A stretch of 64,000 nucleotides of DNA from Leptasterias polaris (taxonomy: Eukaryota; Echinodermata; Asteroidea; Forcipulatida; Asteriidae), in contig JAZGTN010000051.1 in the NCBI GenBank assembly GCA_037783415.1, positions 124,001 through 188,000 of the forward strand, read 5' to 3'. Made by a program: the position numbers and the translations under genes. The notes below the pieces were generated by a model. That model ran no database searches. It was not told the origin of the DNA and saw only the letters and a program-made list of their open reading frames with translations. Positions 63,655 to 64,000 of this stretch are shown in pieces. Every line of letters starts with the position of its first letter. Position 1 is the first letter of the stretch.

Positions 63655-63691
<37 letters not shown>
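63655..63691. repeat. (GGCT)n microsatellite
   Basis: About nine tandem GGCT units. Confidence 0.95.
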
Positions 63692-63692
<1 letters not shown>

Positions 63693-64000
63693 AGGTGTCA
63701 AAGATTATGGCCAACTATAATCCCAATTGCAAATGGTTGTGACATAAAAGACAAACAGTCCCCTTTCAACACCTGTATATGTGACCCACTCCGGAAAAAG
63801 GTGACATAAATCGCGCTATGCTTTAACGTGTAAAAAGCCGCTCCACGTAGAGAGGGTGAAAAAATCTAACAAATTTTTTTAATTTTTTTATTGTCACTAT
63901 GACATCTTTAATATCTAAAGTTTCAGATTTTATTTACAGAAACATTATAAGGAACATGTTTGTTGCTAGGGTTTTTGAAAGCAAGACATTAAAGCTTATT
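63692..64000. other. No gene seen at right edge
   Basis: Non-coding on both strands as far as visible. Confidence 0.4.

Overview
The window is eukaryotic nuclear DNA from an invertebrate animal, most likely a marine deuterostome and probably an echinoderm. The evidence is spliced genes with GT-AG introns and a very dense mix of fossil DNA transposons, LINE, Penelope-like, BEL/Pao and tRNA-derived SINE copies. Several repeat families (a TTAA-flanked MITE and two SINEs) resemble ones I remember from echinoderms. That taxonomic point is recall, not something proved here.

Two tandem, same-strand genes of the SLC22 (organic cation/anion transporter-like, major facilitator) family form the coding backbone. 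Gene 1 (exons at 4506-9732) lacks its first coding exon, which must lie left of the window. Gene 2 (16110-44087) is complete: 10 coding exons, 582 residues. The homologous exons have the same phases and almost the same lengths (only the TM7-9 and last exons differ), so they are a gene duplication. Gene 1 spans about 5 kb and gene 2 about 28 kb. The difference is repeats in the introns of gene 2. In gene 1 the end of exon 3, with its splice donor, is expanded into five 51-bp tandem copies.

Layout: 1-728, hAT transposase pseudogene (minus strand); 2403-4275, two non-autonomous DNA transposons; 4506-9732, SLC22 gene 1; 10318-15360, three large intergenic elements (a TIR element, a hAT element with an 8-bp target duplication and a nested TTAA MITE, and a palindromic element full of NotI-like and poly-G arrays); 16110-44087, SLC22 gene 2, whose introns hold a split 23-bp minisatellite, MULE-like and Harbinger-like MITEs, nested TA-flanked elements, a Penelope-like fragment, a BEL/Pao relic broken by a SINE and a hAT element, and two back-to-back hairpins; 46482-49370, a degraded CR1/L2-like LINE (minus strand); 51570-53100, a 62-bp satellite with higher-order structure; 53261-54847, the 3' part of an unrecognised spliced gene with a duplicated exon; 55 kb to the end, duplicated non-coding blocks and small hairpins.

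No bacterial, phage, CRISPR or operon-like system is present. The most notable observations are the tandem splice donors of gene 1, the 1.5-kb palindromic NotI/poly-G element, the higher-order satellite beside the exon-duplicated gene, and several transposons whose target duplications can be read directly.
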